64,000 nucleotides of DNA from Paramarasmius palmivorus (Eukaryota; Basidiomycota; Agaricomycetes; Agaricales; Marasmiaceae), in contig JAYKXP010000047.1 in NCBI GenBank assembly GCA_037176845.1, positions 346,693 through 410,692 of the forward strand, written 5' to 3'. The notes under the pieces are model-generated. The model was not told the origin of the DNA. It saw nothing but the letters and a program-made list of their open reading frames with translations, and did not search any database. Shown here piece by piece: positions 24,140 to 36,370 of this stretch; within the stretch, counting starts at the first letter, position 1; each line of letters opens with the position of its first letter. The position numbers and the translations under genes are program-made.

Positions 24140-24492
24140 GGGCTCTGTCCCAAAATCGAAATCACCACCTATCCCCGGTACCTATTCCTTGTCGAAACTG
24201 GACATGTGTGGGGTCGTTGTAGGGAGTATTTAGGTCGTAGAATCGAACGATAACGCCGCCCAACTGATTCCGGCATGAGCGAAAACGGATCTGTTGATGT
24301 CTGTCCCGGAAATCTCTAAAATCACCACCTATCTGCAGCACTCAATTCTCGTCGAAACTGGACATGTGTGGGGTCGGCGTAGAGAGTATTTGGGTCGTAG
24401 AATCGAACGATAACGCCACCCAACTGATTCTGGCAAGAGCGAAAATGATATGACAATGCCTGCCCCCAAAATCTCCGAAATCACCACCCATG
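24140..24492 (+). repeat. tandem repeat, unit ~160 bp, 2+ copies
   Basis: The block beginning AAATCACCACCTATC recurs at 24159, 24319 and (diverged) 24478, with shared internal text such as GAAACTGGACATGTGTGGGG and AATCGAACGATAACGCC. It is non-coding and lies between the F-box and chromodomain genes. Confidence 0.75.
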
Positions 24493-24772
24493 TGCTGCAA
24501 TGTGAACCATGCCATTGGACATTGTAACAATGCCTTTCAAATGAAGTATACATCAGCCTCAAACCAATGGAAATAACAGGATACTTGCCTACCTTCCAGA
24601 CAAGACCTTAGGATTTTTATTTGTGTATATTGTTTTCATTGGGAAAGAGAGCTTTTCCCAAGGGAAACAACATATGCAAACAAAAATCTGAATGCTACCT
24701 CACACGTCCAGGTCAGTAACCTGCTAATAGTTCTTGTGTTCATTGTGATTCACAGCCTTAATCTCTTCAGGA

Positions 24773-27465
24773 ATGGCCAATCCCTTCGTTGACTTTGATC
24801 CAGAACTGTTGCAACAAGAAGGCCGCTCTGTAAATCCTCTACAGCCTGGTCAAACCAGATGCCCACTTGGTATCCGGTCTGCTGGTCAAGATCCAACCAC
24901 CTACTTTCCACCCACATTACATTCAAACTACTATCGCGTTGATGCTCAAAATGCCGCACCAGAGGAGTTATTTGAAGGTTTTACTCCAGAGGGATATCTA
25001 GATGCCATGAAACGGAGATTTGAGGAGAATGAACGCAGTATGTGGTACCATGCTTTCTCTGAGAGACTCACTGATATCTTTCCAGGGTGGGATATGGTTT
25101 TTGGATTGTGTAACAATGAGATCTCTGCAATCTCTCTAAGCGACTTGGATATATACGACTCCCGCTTTCTTTATCCTATCAGTCACTTGTCTCACGGAGG
25201 TGCACCTGTAAAACCCCCACAGCAATCTCTAACACCACACCCGATCTCAATCAAAGAACCGGGAGATTTTCGTTTTCCCAGAGCACCCACATATGAACTC
25301 AACTGTTCACTCGACCGACGTTGGCGCCGCGGTTACTATTACAGCACACATATTGACATCACGAAAGAGGGCAAGGCCCAGCAGTCGCATGACTTGTACA
25401 ACATTCTCACACCGCTGGGCGTCAAACCCATATTGTATGACAGAGAATCCAGTCTATATACACGCTCCTGTTGAAGGGATGATTCCGATGCCCCTTGGAG
25501 TGCCATTTGTTGCAACATTGGCCGGCGATCCACGCCAATTTCTTTCCGTTGCATGCTTTCTTACCTTGGATGTGATACAATCGTTATATCCTACCGATTA
25601 TATCCTTGTCAAGCGCTATTTCGATGAAGTCGAGGCATTGTCTTGGGGCGACCGTGATCATCCTCCGTTGTTTATGATGGATGGACTCAAACTGAACCAC
25701 CGTTCAGGCGGCCGTAAAGATGACTGTTATGACGGATCATCATCGCATGGCCCAACGGTAGAGGAAGTAGGGGATGGGTTCATTATTCCTGCATCTCAGG
25801 CCTGCACCGACTTAGCAACTATACAACAGATTAAACTCACAACCCGACTATCTGCATTATATCGACTGATCATGCCTTTATGCGTGTCGAAAATGGAGTG
25901 GGATGCTTGGGTTTTCCGCGCCGAAGACCTCAATGCCATCTGTTGCGGAGGTTCCTTTGGTTTCTCGGGACTTCAAATGAATGTCTCGTCAGCATGGAAG
26001 GGGGGATCTTTATCGCCGTTTATTGGAATACTGCAAGGCGCTTGGCATCCCGATGTCAATGATGACCCAATTGGCTGGACGCTTCTAGTGGCACTTCTGC
26101 GTTTACCTGCAGGTAAATCATTCCGTTCCCTTGTATCCATTCAATGGCTCATTGTTCGAGTTTTAGGTAGTAGCATTGGTGATTTCCTTTTGGGTCGACT
26201 CGGCCTGTATGCACGTCTGATTCGTGTTGGCCCAAATGGACTTGTCCATTTCTTTCTATCAATGAAAGGGATTGATTTGCATTCAGGAATTGCTCCAACC
26301 GCTGATACAGAGGCTCGCGAAGCTTACCTTGCATTGCTTGAGGAACTCTATTCACGGGCTGGACCTGAGAATCGGATAGTCTATGTTCTTTATCCGACTT
26401 CACGCATCTTTCGTCGTGACGCAGGTGTGTCAATGACAGCTCCTGTGGGCTTTGGGAACCAGCCTGGTGGTTTTGGGAAGCAGCGTCCTCATACAGTAGC
26501 TTCTGACGGAGTACCAGCACTAGGGTCATGGGATGATCGGCAGATATTCCTCACTCGTGAAGTGGCCATGCACCACTACAATCACCAGTGTATGGCAGGT
26601 CTAAACCCTTCATTCCCTCGGGATTTACACTATGTGAATCTCCGCGGGGAACATATACCAGTGCGACTCCCCTTCGATCCTGAGCAGGATTACACACATG
26701 TTATGTTTATGCGCTCCATATACGGACATCTAGATAGAACTGCGAGTCTATACACTCTCTCGATGAACAAGTCAAGTTTTTTCGAGAGTCAGGAGAAGGC
26801 ACTCAGGCGGTATCAAGATCTCACTGTCTTGCCCTCGTCAGACCTTGAGCCAATATCCGCACCAAAGGCCGTAGAAGGATCAGGACAACGTGGAACAGGA
26901 GGAAGTTCTGAGCGCGTGCTCCGGTCGAAATCCACCACCAACTCTTCTTCGTCATCTAAACCTTCCAAGTCACAGACCAAAGAGAAAAACACCTCGCTTC
27001 GGGTCGCTGTAAAGAAGAAATCTGACCAAGTGGCACCCAATTCTCAAGCCTCACATACTGCAAGCTCTAATTCAAAAGAGTATCCCATTGCATTCCTTGT
27101 TGATAGCAGGTTCAACCTTACGGTAAGCACTTGTTATATTCAATGAATCGGCACAGGTTTGTATCTAAATGACATGAACACAGACCAAAGAGAGGGAGTT
27201 TCAGGTTAGATGGGAAGGCTATTGGAAGGATGAAGATACCTGGGAGCCTGAAGACAACGTGAAGTGAGTAATTGAACTCTGACAATCACTCTCTGCTCAC
27301 GGACAAAATGACAGGAACACAGAGGCATACGAAGCATTTATACGGAAGGTTTCAGGAAGTACCGATACCGCAAACCACGAGCTTGCTTATCTTTGTCCAT
27401 TTGCCTTCCGTTCTGAAGGCGAAGGGCACAAGTCATTATGCAAGCTTCTGGATGTTGAACATTGA
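24773..27465 (+). CDS. large protein with C-terminal chromodomain (one internal frameshift)
   Basis: The N-terminal part (24773 to about 25440) begins MANPFVDFDPELLQQEG. A one-base frame change is needed around 25400-25450, after LGVKPILYDRE, to continue into the long frame that runs to 27122 through HAPVEGMIPMPLGVPF. A basic Ser/Lys-rich linker precedes a chromodomain encoded over three exons: YPIAFLVDSRF, then EFQVRWEGYWKEDEDTWEPE, then NTEAYEAFIRKV. Introns are 27123-27183 and 27264-27314. The protein ends LCKLLDVEH at 27465. A chromodomain binds methylated histone tails and in transposons can direct insertion to heterochromatin; that role is inferred. The rest (about 800 residues) belongs to no family I know. 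Confidence 0.65.
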
Positions 27466-29626
27466 AACCCATTTCCATCGCCTTGTCCAGTTCACCCACA
27501 GCAAACGTTCCGCAATCACTACTTCAAGCCACGTTAATCGCCTTCTCAGTGACATCTCTGAGTTGGGAGACTCTTACGCCGGATGGAACTCATTGGGTAC
27601 CTTCACACCTAGCAGTGCCACATTACTTCTATCTCATATCAAATGTGCCGCTTCGTCACTGCAGAATGCACCAGAGATACTGTCGTCTTTGGAGGTCATG
27701 CACTGTACAACGGCGCTAATGGTGTGTCGGTCGCTTCGCTTCATATATGTTTGGCGCGTGCTTTTCGGACCAGAACTCAGCAAACAGATCTTTGCTCAAT
27801 ACCCCGACATGAGTAGCACTATCACTTTGTGGCCCGAGTTCTCTGAGCTCGCCAACACTATTACCAAATGGGTACAGAACTGTACTCGCTCAAAGCAGAC
27901 CCTTGAGCTGCCAGGCAGTTTATTTGGTCTCACCGAGAACTCAGATTCACTATCAATACCCTGTCGTCAGCAAACATTCAAGGATGTAGCGTCTCAAAGG
28001 GACTATGCAGTGTCTTTGTTTATAGATGCTGTTTTCCGAGCGATTGTTCTTCCGTCCATGCAACCCATAGATATCTACCTCAATAGCTTGCGAAAACAGA
28101 CTCCACGCAAAGCTGATCAGCTTGCAGCACGTACCTTGTTGAGGGGAGCAGTGTTGGATTGTCTGGTTGATTGGCTTGACGACGATGGAATTTTCGCTTC
28201 TCCCGATATCCTTCAGGTTCTCGCAAACCCGTCAGACCTCATATCTTGTGCGCGGTGCAGTGATGAACAACTCAGTGACCGGTTGATACGAGGACATGTG
28301 GTATTTGCATCTGTTGAGAGCTGGCTTCGTGACGCATATGATGCTGGTGATATTCAGGAAACAGCAGCTGCGCTTTCAGAGGCAATACAACAGAGCCTCG
28401 TAGCCCTGGCTCAAGACCCTGCACCTACTGTGGTTCGAAAGAGCACCAGTATTCGCAGGGCAAAAGGCCAAGCATGGGCAGATACCGCTTCGAAAAAACA
28501 GCGTGTCCCAGAAGGAGAAACTCTCACTGCGTTGCTGCCATATACTGATGGACTGCGTGTTGATATTCTCGCTTTTATTATCCGGGAAACACTCAACCAC
28601 CAAGCAAAGCGCGGAGTCGGAGACAGTTCATTGAACAATATCATTCAAGGGAAGGATCCTTTGGTTCGAAAACACACTGCTGTCAAGAATCCCGATCACC
28701 TCAATCCTATACGTTCTTTTAATGTTCTGCAGACGATGATAAAGGACAGTTTTGCCTCGCGCGATATCCTGTCGGAGCGCTACGGACTGTCCAATTTGCT
28801 CGTCATACTCGGAACCGGCCAAGGTGAAGTCACCAAGACGTTCTTCAAAAGACATCTTCACGGCCGAATATTTTCGTCAGCACAAGATTGTGTTGCAGAA
28901 TTCAATGCGATGTACAGCTCAAATTCAGCTGTGCGTTTGGACAATAAGCGTTGTTGGGGACCTGCATGTTCCTGGCTAGGCTTCATACGCTCTGACGACG
29001 GGATACCCAACTTTCAAGAACGGCTTGAGCCCATGTTTTCAAGTCATGTCATTTCTGTTTGGTTGGCCTTCTGCCATAAGGAGAAGCGAACATACGAAGA
29101 TGCACTTGCACTAGGGCCCGAGTCGAAGATCGATGGATTCAACTCGGGAATTACACAGATGCAATTGGCAAACACTCTGGCATTGCTGGGGTTGTGTGAG
29201 ATGCCAAATTGCGATAGGATGGGAACAATTATTTGGAGGCACAGTCGCAAAGGTGCATTTGAGGGTCTTCAACGGCTCGGACTCGACATTAGCCGTCATT
29301 CAACAGAAACGGAGGTCCGTCAGGCATTTCGGTGTGTCTATGATTTCCTGGACCACAAACTAGTAAAACGTGACAAAGACATTCTCGACTTCAACGCCAT
29401 TTTTGTCGAGCATTTGTTATGTAAAGTTACACGATGGGAGAAAGCCTTTCCATCGAAGGTCGTCAATATGCTGAGACATATGGCAGAACAGACACGAAAA
29501 GGTGAATGTGGCTTGGTATTGGTCGCTACTGCCGAGGACCACCCCACAGCAAAGCACTTTCCTTTTGAGTTAGAGGTAGAGCGAACAGTCGTCGAACAGT
29601 GGATTTCCAATCACAAAGCAACATAG
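27452..29626 (+). CDS. uncharacterised 700+ aa protein of the giant element
   Basis: Single long open frame. The frame is open from 27272, but its upstream part overlaps the chromodomain gene in another frame, so the likely start is the ATG at 27452, inside that gene's last codons (ATGTTGAACATTGA overlap). Otherwise the two are one gene with a one-base break. No domain was recognised. The sequence is mostly helical, with a Lys/Arg-rich middle segment (RKSTSIRRAKGQAWADTASK) and a conserved-looking C-terminal half (RRYGLSNLL-like, GPACSWLGFIRSDDG, ITQMQLANTLALLGL). There is no lesion within the frame. It could be a DNA-binding accessory protein, but nothing in the sequence proves a function. 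Confidence 0.55.
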   Translation: MLNIETHFHRLVQFTHSKRSAITTSSHVNRLLSDISELGDSYAGWNSLGTFTPSSATLLLSHIKCAASSLQNAPEILSSLEVMHCTTALMVCRSLRFIYVWRVLFGPELSKQIFAQYPDMSSTITLWPEFSELANTITKWVQNCTRSKQTLELPGSLFGLTENSDSLSIPCRQQTFKDVASQRDYAVSLFIDAVFRAIVLPSMQPIDIYLNSLRKQTPRKADQLAARTLLRGAVLDCLVDWLDDDGIFASPDILQVLANPSDLISCARCSDEQLSDRLIRGHVVFASVESWLRDAYDAGDIQETAAALSEAIQQSLVALAQDPAPTVVRKSTSIRRAKGQAWADTASKKQRVPEGETLTALLPYTDGLRVDILAFIIRETLNHQAKRGVGDSSLNNIIQGKDPLVRKHTAVKNPDHLNPIRSFNVLQTMIKDSFASRDILSERYGLSNLLVILGTGQGEVTKTFFKRHLHGRIFSSAQDCVAEFNAMYSSNSAVRLDNKRCWGPACSWLGFIRSDDGIPNFQERLEPMFSSHVISVWLAFCHKEKRTYEDALALGPESKIDGFNSGITQMQLANTLALLGLCEMPNCDRMGTIIWRHSRKGAFEGLQRLGLDISRHSTETEVRQAFRCVYDFLDHKLVKRDKDILDFNAIFVEHLLCKVTRWEKAFPSKVVNMLRHMAEQTRKGECGLVLVATAEDHPTAKHFPFELEVERTVVEQWISNHKAT

Positions 29627-29722
29627 ATGGGAAATATGAATGTATTGTAATATCAATATCGGATAGCTGTAAAACAAGATCCAATGACAACAGGGTTGAT
29701 ACAGCGATCTATACAGATGAGG

Positions 29723-31013
29723 TTAATGTAAGAGGTTCTCTAGTTGTCCTCCATGAGCTTTGAGATCCGCGAGAGTCCATCGCATGGAAGCGGGATATTG
29801 ACCTCCATTTTGACTACGACGGACCCATGTACAGTAACTGGTAAGATACAAAGCCCATTTCTGTTGATACATGTTGCAGAGCAAGTCTGTTGCCGTACCC
29901 TCGCTGACGTTTCTCTCAAGATGCTTTGCTAGGCTGACAACCCGAGACAGTTCCCGCTTCTTGTTGTGGTATGTGCCCTCGTTCACCCCCACAAAAGCAA
30001 ATATATCAGCCAGCGTGAAGACTATGTTGTCGATGCGGATGACATTGTGTGTTTGCCGAGTGTCGAAAGAGATGCCTAGTTCTTCTGCAATATCCTCCAA
30101 TACACACTGCTGCCGAAATGACCGATAAGCAGTCATTGACGCTGGGAGGGGTGTTCACGAAAAGCGAGTATTTCTTCTGCATGATTTCGAAATCGCCGAC
30201 GAAGATAGTCCGTGATCACAAGAGGAACTTCTGCATCTACGACAACGGGGTCTTGCAATAAAGGATGTTGTTGGTCTGGTTCCCGGGGAATGGGTGATAA
30301 AGTGGAGGTGAATGGATCGTTCATTGATGATACATGGCTGACGAAGTGCAGTAACCACTCCGGAGTTGGTGCAGGAATAGTGCGAGAGCTGCCTGAAGCT
30401 GAGACGGTATAAGTAGAAGTGACACTTCCCAGAAAAAAGCACCATGCCTGAGCCACTGCGAGTAACATGCATCTCAGATTCACGCAACTCTGAACGTGGT
30501 GTCCTGTCTACTCCTGAACCCATCGGGGAAGCGGCATTGATAGTTGTGTCCGTAGGAGTGTGTTCCGATGAACTACTATGAAAGGCGCCGATCAGATTAG
30601 AAGTACTGAGGCTGAGGTCTGCATTGGTGGGGTTGGAGATGATATCTGTGGGCTGTAGAACATCTGCCTCAGGTTCTGGGGCTGTAAGTTGTGGAGGCGA
30701 AGCAGGTGGGCTGCTGAGTGGGCTGCTGGTGACCGGATCTTGTGAGCTCGAGGTTACAGCTCCACCAGAGTAGTCAATGATTTGGTGCTCCAATGCGGTG
30801 ATATCATCTAACAGATATGAAAGAGGTCAGCGGAATGACAGTGGAAATGCTTGTTGAGTTAACGACTAACCCGCTCTCGTTTCCTCCAGCTGATTTTCAT
30901 TGTTCAAAGGGATCTGGCTGCGACGTGAAGCTGCTCCAGCACGGGGGCGAGAATCTGATCCAGGTCTAGGGATTGACCGATTCCTCAGATTCAAAGATGT
31001 GTCTGCAGCCATC
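29723..31013 (-). CDS. uncharacterised protein of the giant element (one frame break)
   Basis: The start at 31013 gives MAADTSLNLRNRSIPRPG. A low-complexity Ser/Pro/Thr region follows, then a C-terminal half with TPEWLLHFVSHVSSM, ITDYLRRRFRNHAEEI, a segment with DIAEELGISFDTRQTHN, and an end at KAHGGQLENLLH. Introns lie near 30870 and 30440. At about 30128-30136 the frame changes by one base (REHPSQRQ stop versus MTAYRSFRQQ). It is transcribed on the same strand as the HECT-like gene, whose stop lies only 127 bp upstream of this start. No domain was recognised. Confidence 0.5.
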
Positions 31014-31139
31014 TGGTAAATGAGGAAAGAAAGAGTTCAAGATTTTCACACGCGCTTGATTAGAAACAGTTGAATGTTGTGTTTTCATTGAAATCGTCTA
31101 GGTATTTAACAGTTGAATGTTACAATATGCTTCGGTACA

Positions 31140-34100
31140 TTACGCAGTGCTGAAACCACTGGCATCTGCTATCATATTACAGTGAATCCAGAGGTCAAAG
31201 TTGGAACTTGTCTCTTCGTCTTCAGGTATATCCTGAATCAATTCTTGAATGTTTCGAGATAACGGTATCGTGCAACTCTTAAAGCATGCCCGTATAATAA
31301 GTATGTATACGCCCTGAGGATCTTGAGTATCATGATGGTGATGACATGTTCGGGAGAGAAACTGCGTACCGGTGGTGATCTTGGTTGCGGTTGAGAACGT
31401 TGAGAGTTGCTAACTTGAGAATCGTTCTGTGATTCTTCTGGCAATGGTGTCAGAGGCGGACGCGGAGGGGGAGGCGGAGGTGGAGGCGGGGCAAATTTCA
31501 TCTGCAAATGCAAGTCAGCAACATTATGGTGCATAGTTCACGACGACACACATGCCTCGATTTGCACACCTCTTCGAGGCAATGTTTCATCTCCAGTGAG
31601 ACAGCGTAAGAATCTCCGAGCCCTGAACCCTGAGTCGTCCTTGTATAGTTCCCTTTCATGCGGGGGAGCCAGAGTTTCCAGTAGGTCATCATGCGTGACA
31701 TGTCCTTGCCCATTAATATAACGAACAAAGCATGCCTTGAACCGCCCTTCTAGTTCCTTATGCCCGGCAGTCATCCATTTAAGGAACGGAAGTATATCAC
31801 TACCGCTTTTGGGGTGTAGTTGGGAAAGAGATAGCAGCATGTTCTTGGAGTTCTTGCCAAAGATCTGGTACATAGCAAATGTTGGTCAGTTAGCCCTCAC
31901 AAACATGAAGAAGAGAGCCAAGAACCCACATTCGGCGAGAGCAGTGGAGTAGCCCCCACCTTGATGTTGAATCCGTCTCTGAAGTGCTTTACTGCAGATG
32001 ATTCATTGAAAGATATCGAAGCCGGAATCATCCCCAAGGTTGCCGAAGCCACTACTTGCCGCCTAAGACTTGCTCGAGCGTCACGGCTCCAGAGTCGGAC
32101 ATCCTTGAGCTGATTATAACGGCAGTCAATAAACACACTGAAAACTACAGATATCAATACACCTGCCTGGCATCCCCAATCTGCAATAATCGCCTCTTTC
32201 ATGGGGTCCGGGTCGAAATTGGCGAGATTGTCGCTATCGGTTGGCCATATTTCCAGTCGGTGCTTGGCAGTGGAATGGAAGGTTCCTACCCAAGAAGCAT
32301 CATCGACTGAGGCTTCACCATGAGCAATAGCCTCAAATAGAGCAGGAGTGACCATCGGTGGCAAGGCATTGAGATGTATGAGAGAGAGAGCACATATCAT
32401 ACCACAAGCAGTCAGACGTGCTTTCATGCTTGTACTCATAGCATTTGTAGTGCGAATGGCTGCAAAACTGTCGGATACGTTGATCCAGCAGTCAGTAAGC
32501 GACATCATGTTGTCATTGACAGCGTTGAAAAACGTCGGCATAACGGATGAACCCCTGCCCTCCCCACTGCAACGTCGTGATCAGTAGCTGAACTCATTCG
32601 ACAGCGGTAGTGTGACTTACTATCCAATGTAGGGCGTCTCAAGCCATCCATGTGGGGTGCGGGGCAGTCCTATCGTCACAGAAGATCCTGTGAGTGCTGG
32701 GCTAGATGCATCGCCATAATGGCGAATCAGGGCATAGACAAAAGCACGAGCAGCCTGTTGTGTAGTGACATTCTCGTCGCCTTGTACAGATAGGTGGTCA
32801 CTGCGAACTGCATCGCCTTTCAATTCTCGCAGCAATGTCTTGAGCTCGTGGCTATTTGATGGACTAGGAGGTATAGATGGAACAGTAATAGTGCTGTTTG
32901 TGGATGGAAATGAAGATAGCGTGGCAAGAACTGATGGTTCAGCAAGTACTCGCGTGGCATCTGGAAGCCTTTGGCGTACAGATCGCGCTTCCAAAGGCAA
33001 GTCCTGAAACAGTATATGTAAGTCGAGTAATACGAGAACAGAAAAAGGTCCACCAACCGGTGAAGGAGAGCGAGTTCGTCGTCCAAGAACTGATGGGGTA
33101 GTATCATTAGAAGTAGCGACTGTGAGACTGGAAGATGCTCCTTCTGTTGTCAGACCTGCTCGGAGGCTTTGCTCAGCCTTGATATGGAATGGTGTGGGTC
33201 AGCAAGCATCTGAATCACATTAAACATCACTTACGCGATGAGTTACAAGTGATGCCTGTAGCGCTCTTGTGATTTCAGCATCGTCGAATTCAGAATCCGC
33301 GCCACCATTCCTGTTCTGGAGACTGTTGGTCCACTGTGGAGCGTCATCATCGTCATCATCAGAGAGAACATAGACTGGTGTAGAAGAGACAAGGGGTGTG
33401 GAGGAGGAAGACGAGTTGGAAGTGGAGAGGGTAGTGTTTGAAGATGAAGCAGCGGTGGGACCGGAAGTAGTAGGTGCAACTGGATCTACACCGATAGCAC
33501 GATACATGACGTGGTGAAGAGGTTCAACTGGGTTCTTCACCTCTGAACATTCCGCAAGACAGCTGAGTTCCGAGAGATCATCCCATTGCGGATCATTAGC
33601 ATTGAGCATGACCCGAGGGCCTCCAGTACCTAGGAGAATTTTCGGTCCTATACACCAGTGTCCATCCATCACGAGAGGTCCGAACCGAGGGCCTAAGAGA
33701 CTAATAAGATATGTGGTACAATGTAAATGACAGAGGCACGTACCGACGATAAGTGTGGGCTGATCAAAACCAAACGTGTTCTTTACTTTTTTACAGTGCT
33801 TCATCACCTCTGCCAGTATATCCCACCATGTTGCAGACTCTGCAGTGCGGTAGTGCTCAAGGGGTCACATTGCACCACTAGCTTTGCGTTTGTTGCCCCA
33901 AAGAGGAAACCAGCCCCTGGAATGAGACCCCACAAACAGGGAGATACCTCTAGAAGCCAGGTGTTCCACAATGGAGTCATTGATTTGTTGAAGAATGTTG
34001 TCGTCTTCCTGAACCCGAACCGTCCAGCGCAGCCCAGCTAGCTCTAGCTGGTTACCCAGAGGGAGCATGTCGTCGTCGTGAACTAAAAGATGACCATTCA

Positions 34101-35007
34101 GTGGTGGTCTATATCCACCTGGCTGTAGATGTTCGACTGAAATACGGCTCTGAAGGTTGAATGAGAGTCTATATGTGTTAAGTAAAACAGTGGTAGACGC
34201 ACCTTTCCACCCTCGGGCATAAACATAATCGATATTTCTTGCCTGTCATCCTTAACCTTTCCTTTACCCTTCCTGGATACGGCTTTAGAGAAAAGTGGTT
34301 GGGACTGTCGAGCGAGACGAATCATATCGCCTCCACCCTTTGATTTGCCGGCAAACATTGGGTTTGAGGTAGCATGCCGTCTTGCAGCTTCAACACGCCT
34401 ATCGTTGGTAGTACTTCTGTCATTTGAACGATCAGTAGTCTTCACGGAAACTGTTAGTAAAATTGGAAGCCAGATGAGGAAAGATAGGGCATACGCGGTT
34501 GGGGTTGACCCACGGCTGTGCTCGTCCTCCCACACCATCTGATATGATACTTGGTGCAGGTGTCCGCTGAGCTTGAGCATGAGCTGGTGCTGGTAGAGTT
34601 GACTGAGCTTGAGGAAGTGCCTTGTGACTCCTATACACGCGCCCGCATGGAGTCCCTTCTGTTGTAGGTGAACCGTCTGGTAGACGATACACTATCCGTG
34701 CACACGGGGTGTTGGCTTCATAAAACTCAGAGGCCTGGCATGCTCATGAGCCCAGAGGATTTCGAGGCAAGGCAATAGACATACCGGCTGATATCTTACA
34801 CATCCTGTATCTGGACACCCTCCCCTTGGTGGAAGCTGAGACTGGATACGCGGAGCATGTCTGTCGACAGGATGGTTGCATAAAATGCATATTGATGACT
34901 GGAATGATGCATTAGAATGAGCTGCAAAGTGATAGGCAGAGGGTACAGACATTGTCAGGAGCGTAAGGGTCTTCGCAAGGGTTACCTGTACAGTCCAGAC
35001 AAGGCAT
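31140..35007 (-). CDS. HECT-like E3 ubiquitin ligase
   Basis: Multi-exon protein. The start at 35007 begins MPCLDC, and a Cys-rich N-terminus continues CILCNHPVDRH and PPRGGCPDTGCVRY (possible zinc-binding module). Next come a Ser/Asp-rich linker and a ubiquitin-interacting-motif-like helix, AEITRALQASL. The C-terminal third resembles a HECT domain: VKHFRDGFNIKVG, NMLLSLSQLHPKSGSDILPF, FLRCLTGDETLPRRGVQIE, a polyproline run, and a last exon with ACFKSCTIPLSRNIQELI, where the Cys is placed like the HECT catalytic Cys. It ends near 31140. It would transfer ubiquitin through a thioester. Remote similarity only, so HECT is probable rather than certain. Integrase-plus-HECT pairing is also my recollection for some animal mobile genes. 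Confidence 0.6.
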
Positions 35008-36370
35008 TGTGCTGGACTTGTGATGGTTGAAAAGACGATGATAAGAGGGCAGAAAAATACAGCCTTTAAGGGTGCAATGTTTGCGGATAAAGTGATCATG
35101 CTCATGACGGTGGAAAGTTGTAGCAGATTGGGCGATCAAAACCTTGGAAACCGATCATCTTTCAAAGGTGGAAAGCCGACAAATTGAGGAGTTCTAGTAG
35201 GCGTAGAAAATCAGTCATGATAGAAGGTGCAAAACAAAAAAGAGACATACAATGCTGGAGCTACATCGTCACACCTAAAACCAAAACCTGCGTCTCTGTA
35301 GTCATGACTCTTGTTCTAGAGGAGGCTGATCATCATCGTGAGTCTGCAATTTTGAGTTCGGGACAGTATTTAACCCTTGCACCTGTGTTTCTATTTGAGT
35401 TTCATGATAACGATGCAGAGCCTTGCAATGTTCCATCACGTCGGAAGTTGTGCTGTGATCATGCGTGATCATGCGATTTTTCTTTAATTTTCATATGATC
35501 ACATGCTTCTTCGCTCATTTTTTACAAATTTTGTTCTAAATATTTTTGTCCAATAAAGACGCCCATACACGAGACATCTACTCCAAGCGCTATTGCAGTG
35601 TACGGTAGGCGAGAGCGGCATGGATGAATTTTTTTTCGTGATTCCACCTCGGGCTCGGGCTCGAGTAAAATTCCCGCGCCTGCGCTCATCCCGTGCCGTA
35701 CTTCAATCAACTTCCGGATCGTCGTTGCAGGATAGTAGAAAGTGCCTGCAATAACATTAAGGGCCGGAGTTTTGAGTGACATCCTTTAATCAATAATATC
35801 AATGTTTTTCTCCAGCCTCTGAGCACCAAAGTTGCTCAATATTATCTAATGAAATTACCATGGTGTTTTCTGAACTTCCGGGGGGCGTGGGTACAATGCT
35901 GTGCAACACATCTTGTCTTCCTCCACCATGCCGGAAGTCATTGAGCTTCATGGTCATGGCTTCTACCTGACCCTCGTGCTTTTGAGCTATCTTCAAATGC
36001 TCTATGTGACTGCTATATTTGCAGACCGATCATTATCTCAGCAATCAGATGGTAGTAGTGAAGATGAAGATGATGGATGTAGCGATGTTAGCAATGTTGA
36101 TACGCGGGTGGTGGAAGTGAATCAGGAGAATCTTGTGTATAGACATGTTGGAGGCAATGGTGGATCATATTGTGTCTGGCCAGATGAAGATATTTGCCCT
36201 GCACTATCAAATGGAAGCGGTACTGAAGAGTTCATTAAGGAGGATCTTCGGCTCTGCAACATTCATTACCATCAACGTATACTCATTCTCCAGTTTACGT
36301 CTCACCGATATCTACTTGTAAGTTTTGACTTGGTTTCACCTGGTTACTTTTATCTAATTTCAGTTGACAG
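35008..36370. other. central divergent intergenic region of the element
   Basis: Lies between the minus-strand HECT-like gene and a plus-strand gene. A GATCATG pair lies near 35457-35475. A GC-richer island at about 35570-35790 contains a minus-strand frame of 86 codons (35522-35782), possibly a captured fragment. An acidic open stretch at 35926-36320 (DGSSEDEDDGCSDVSN) may be a 5' exon of the next gene. Confidence 0.35.
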
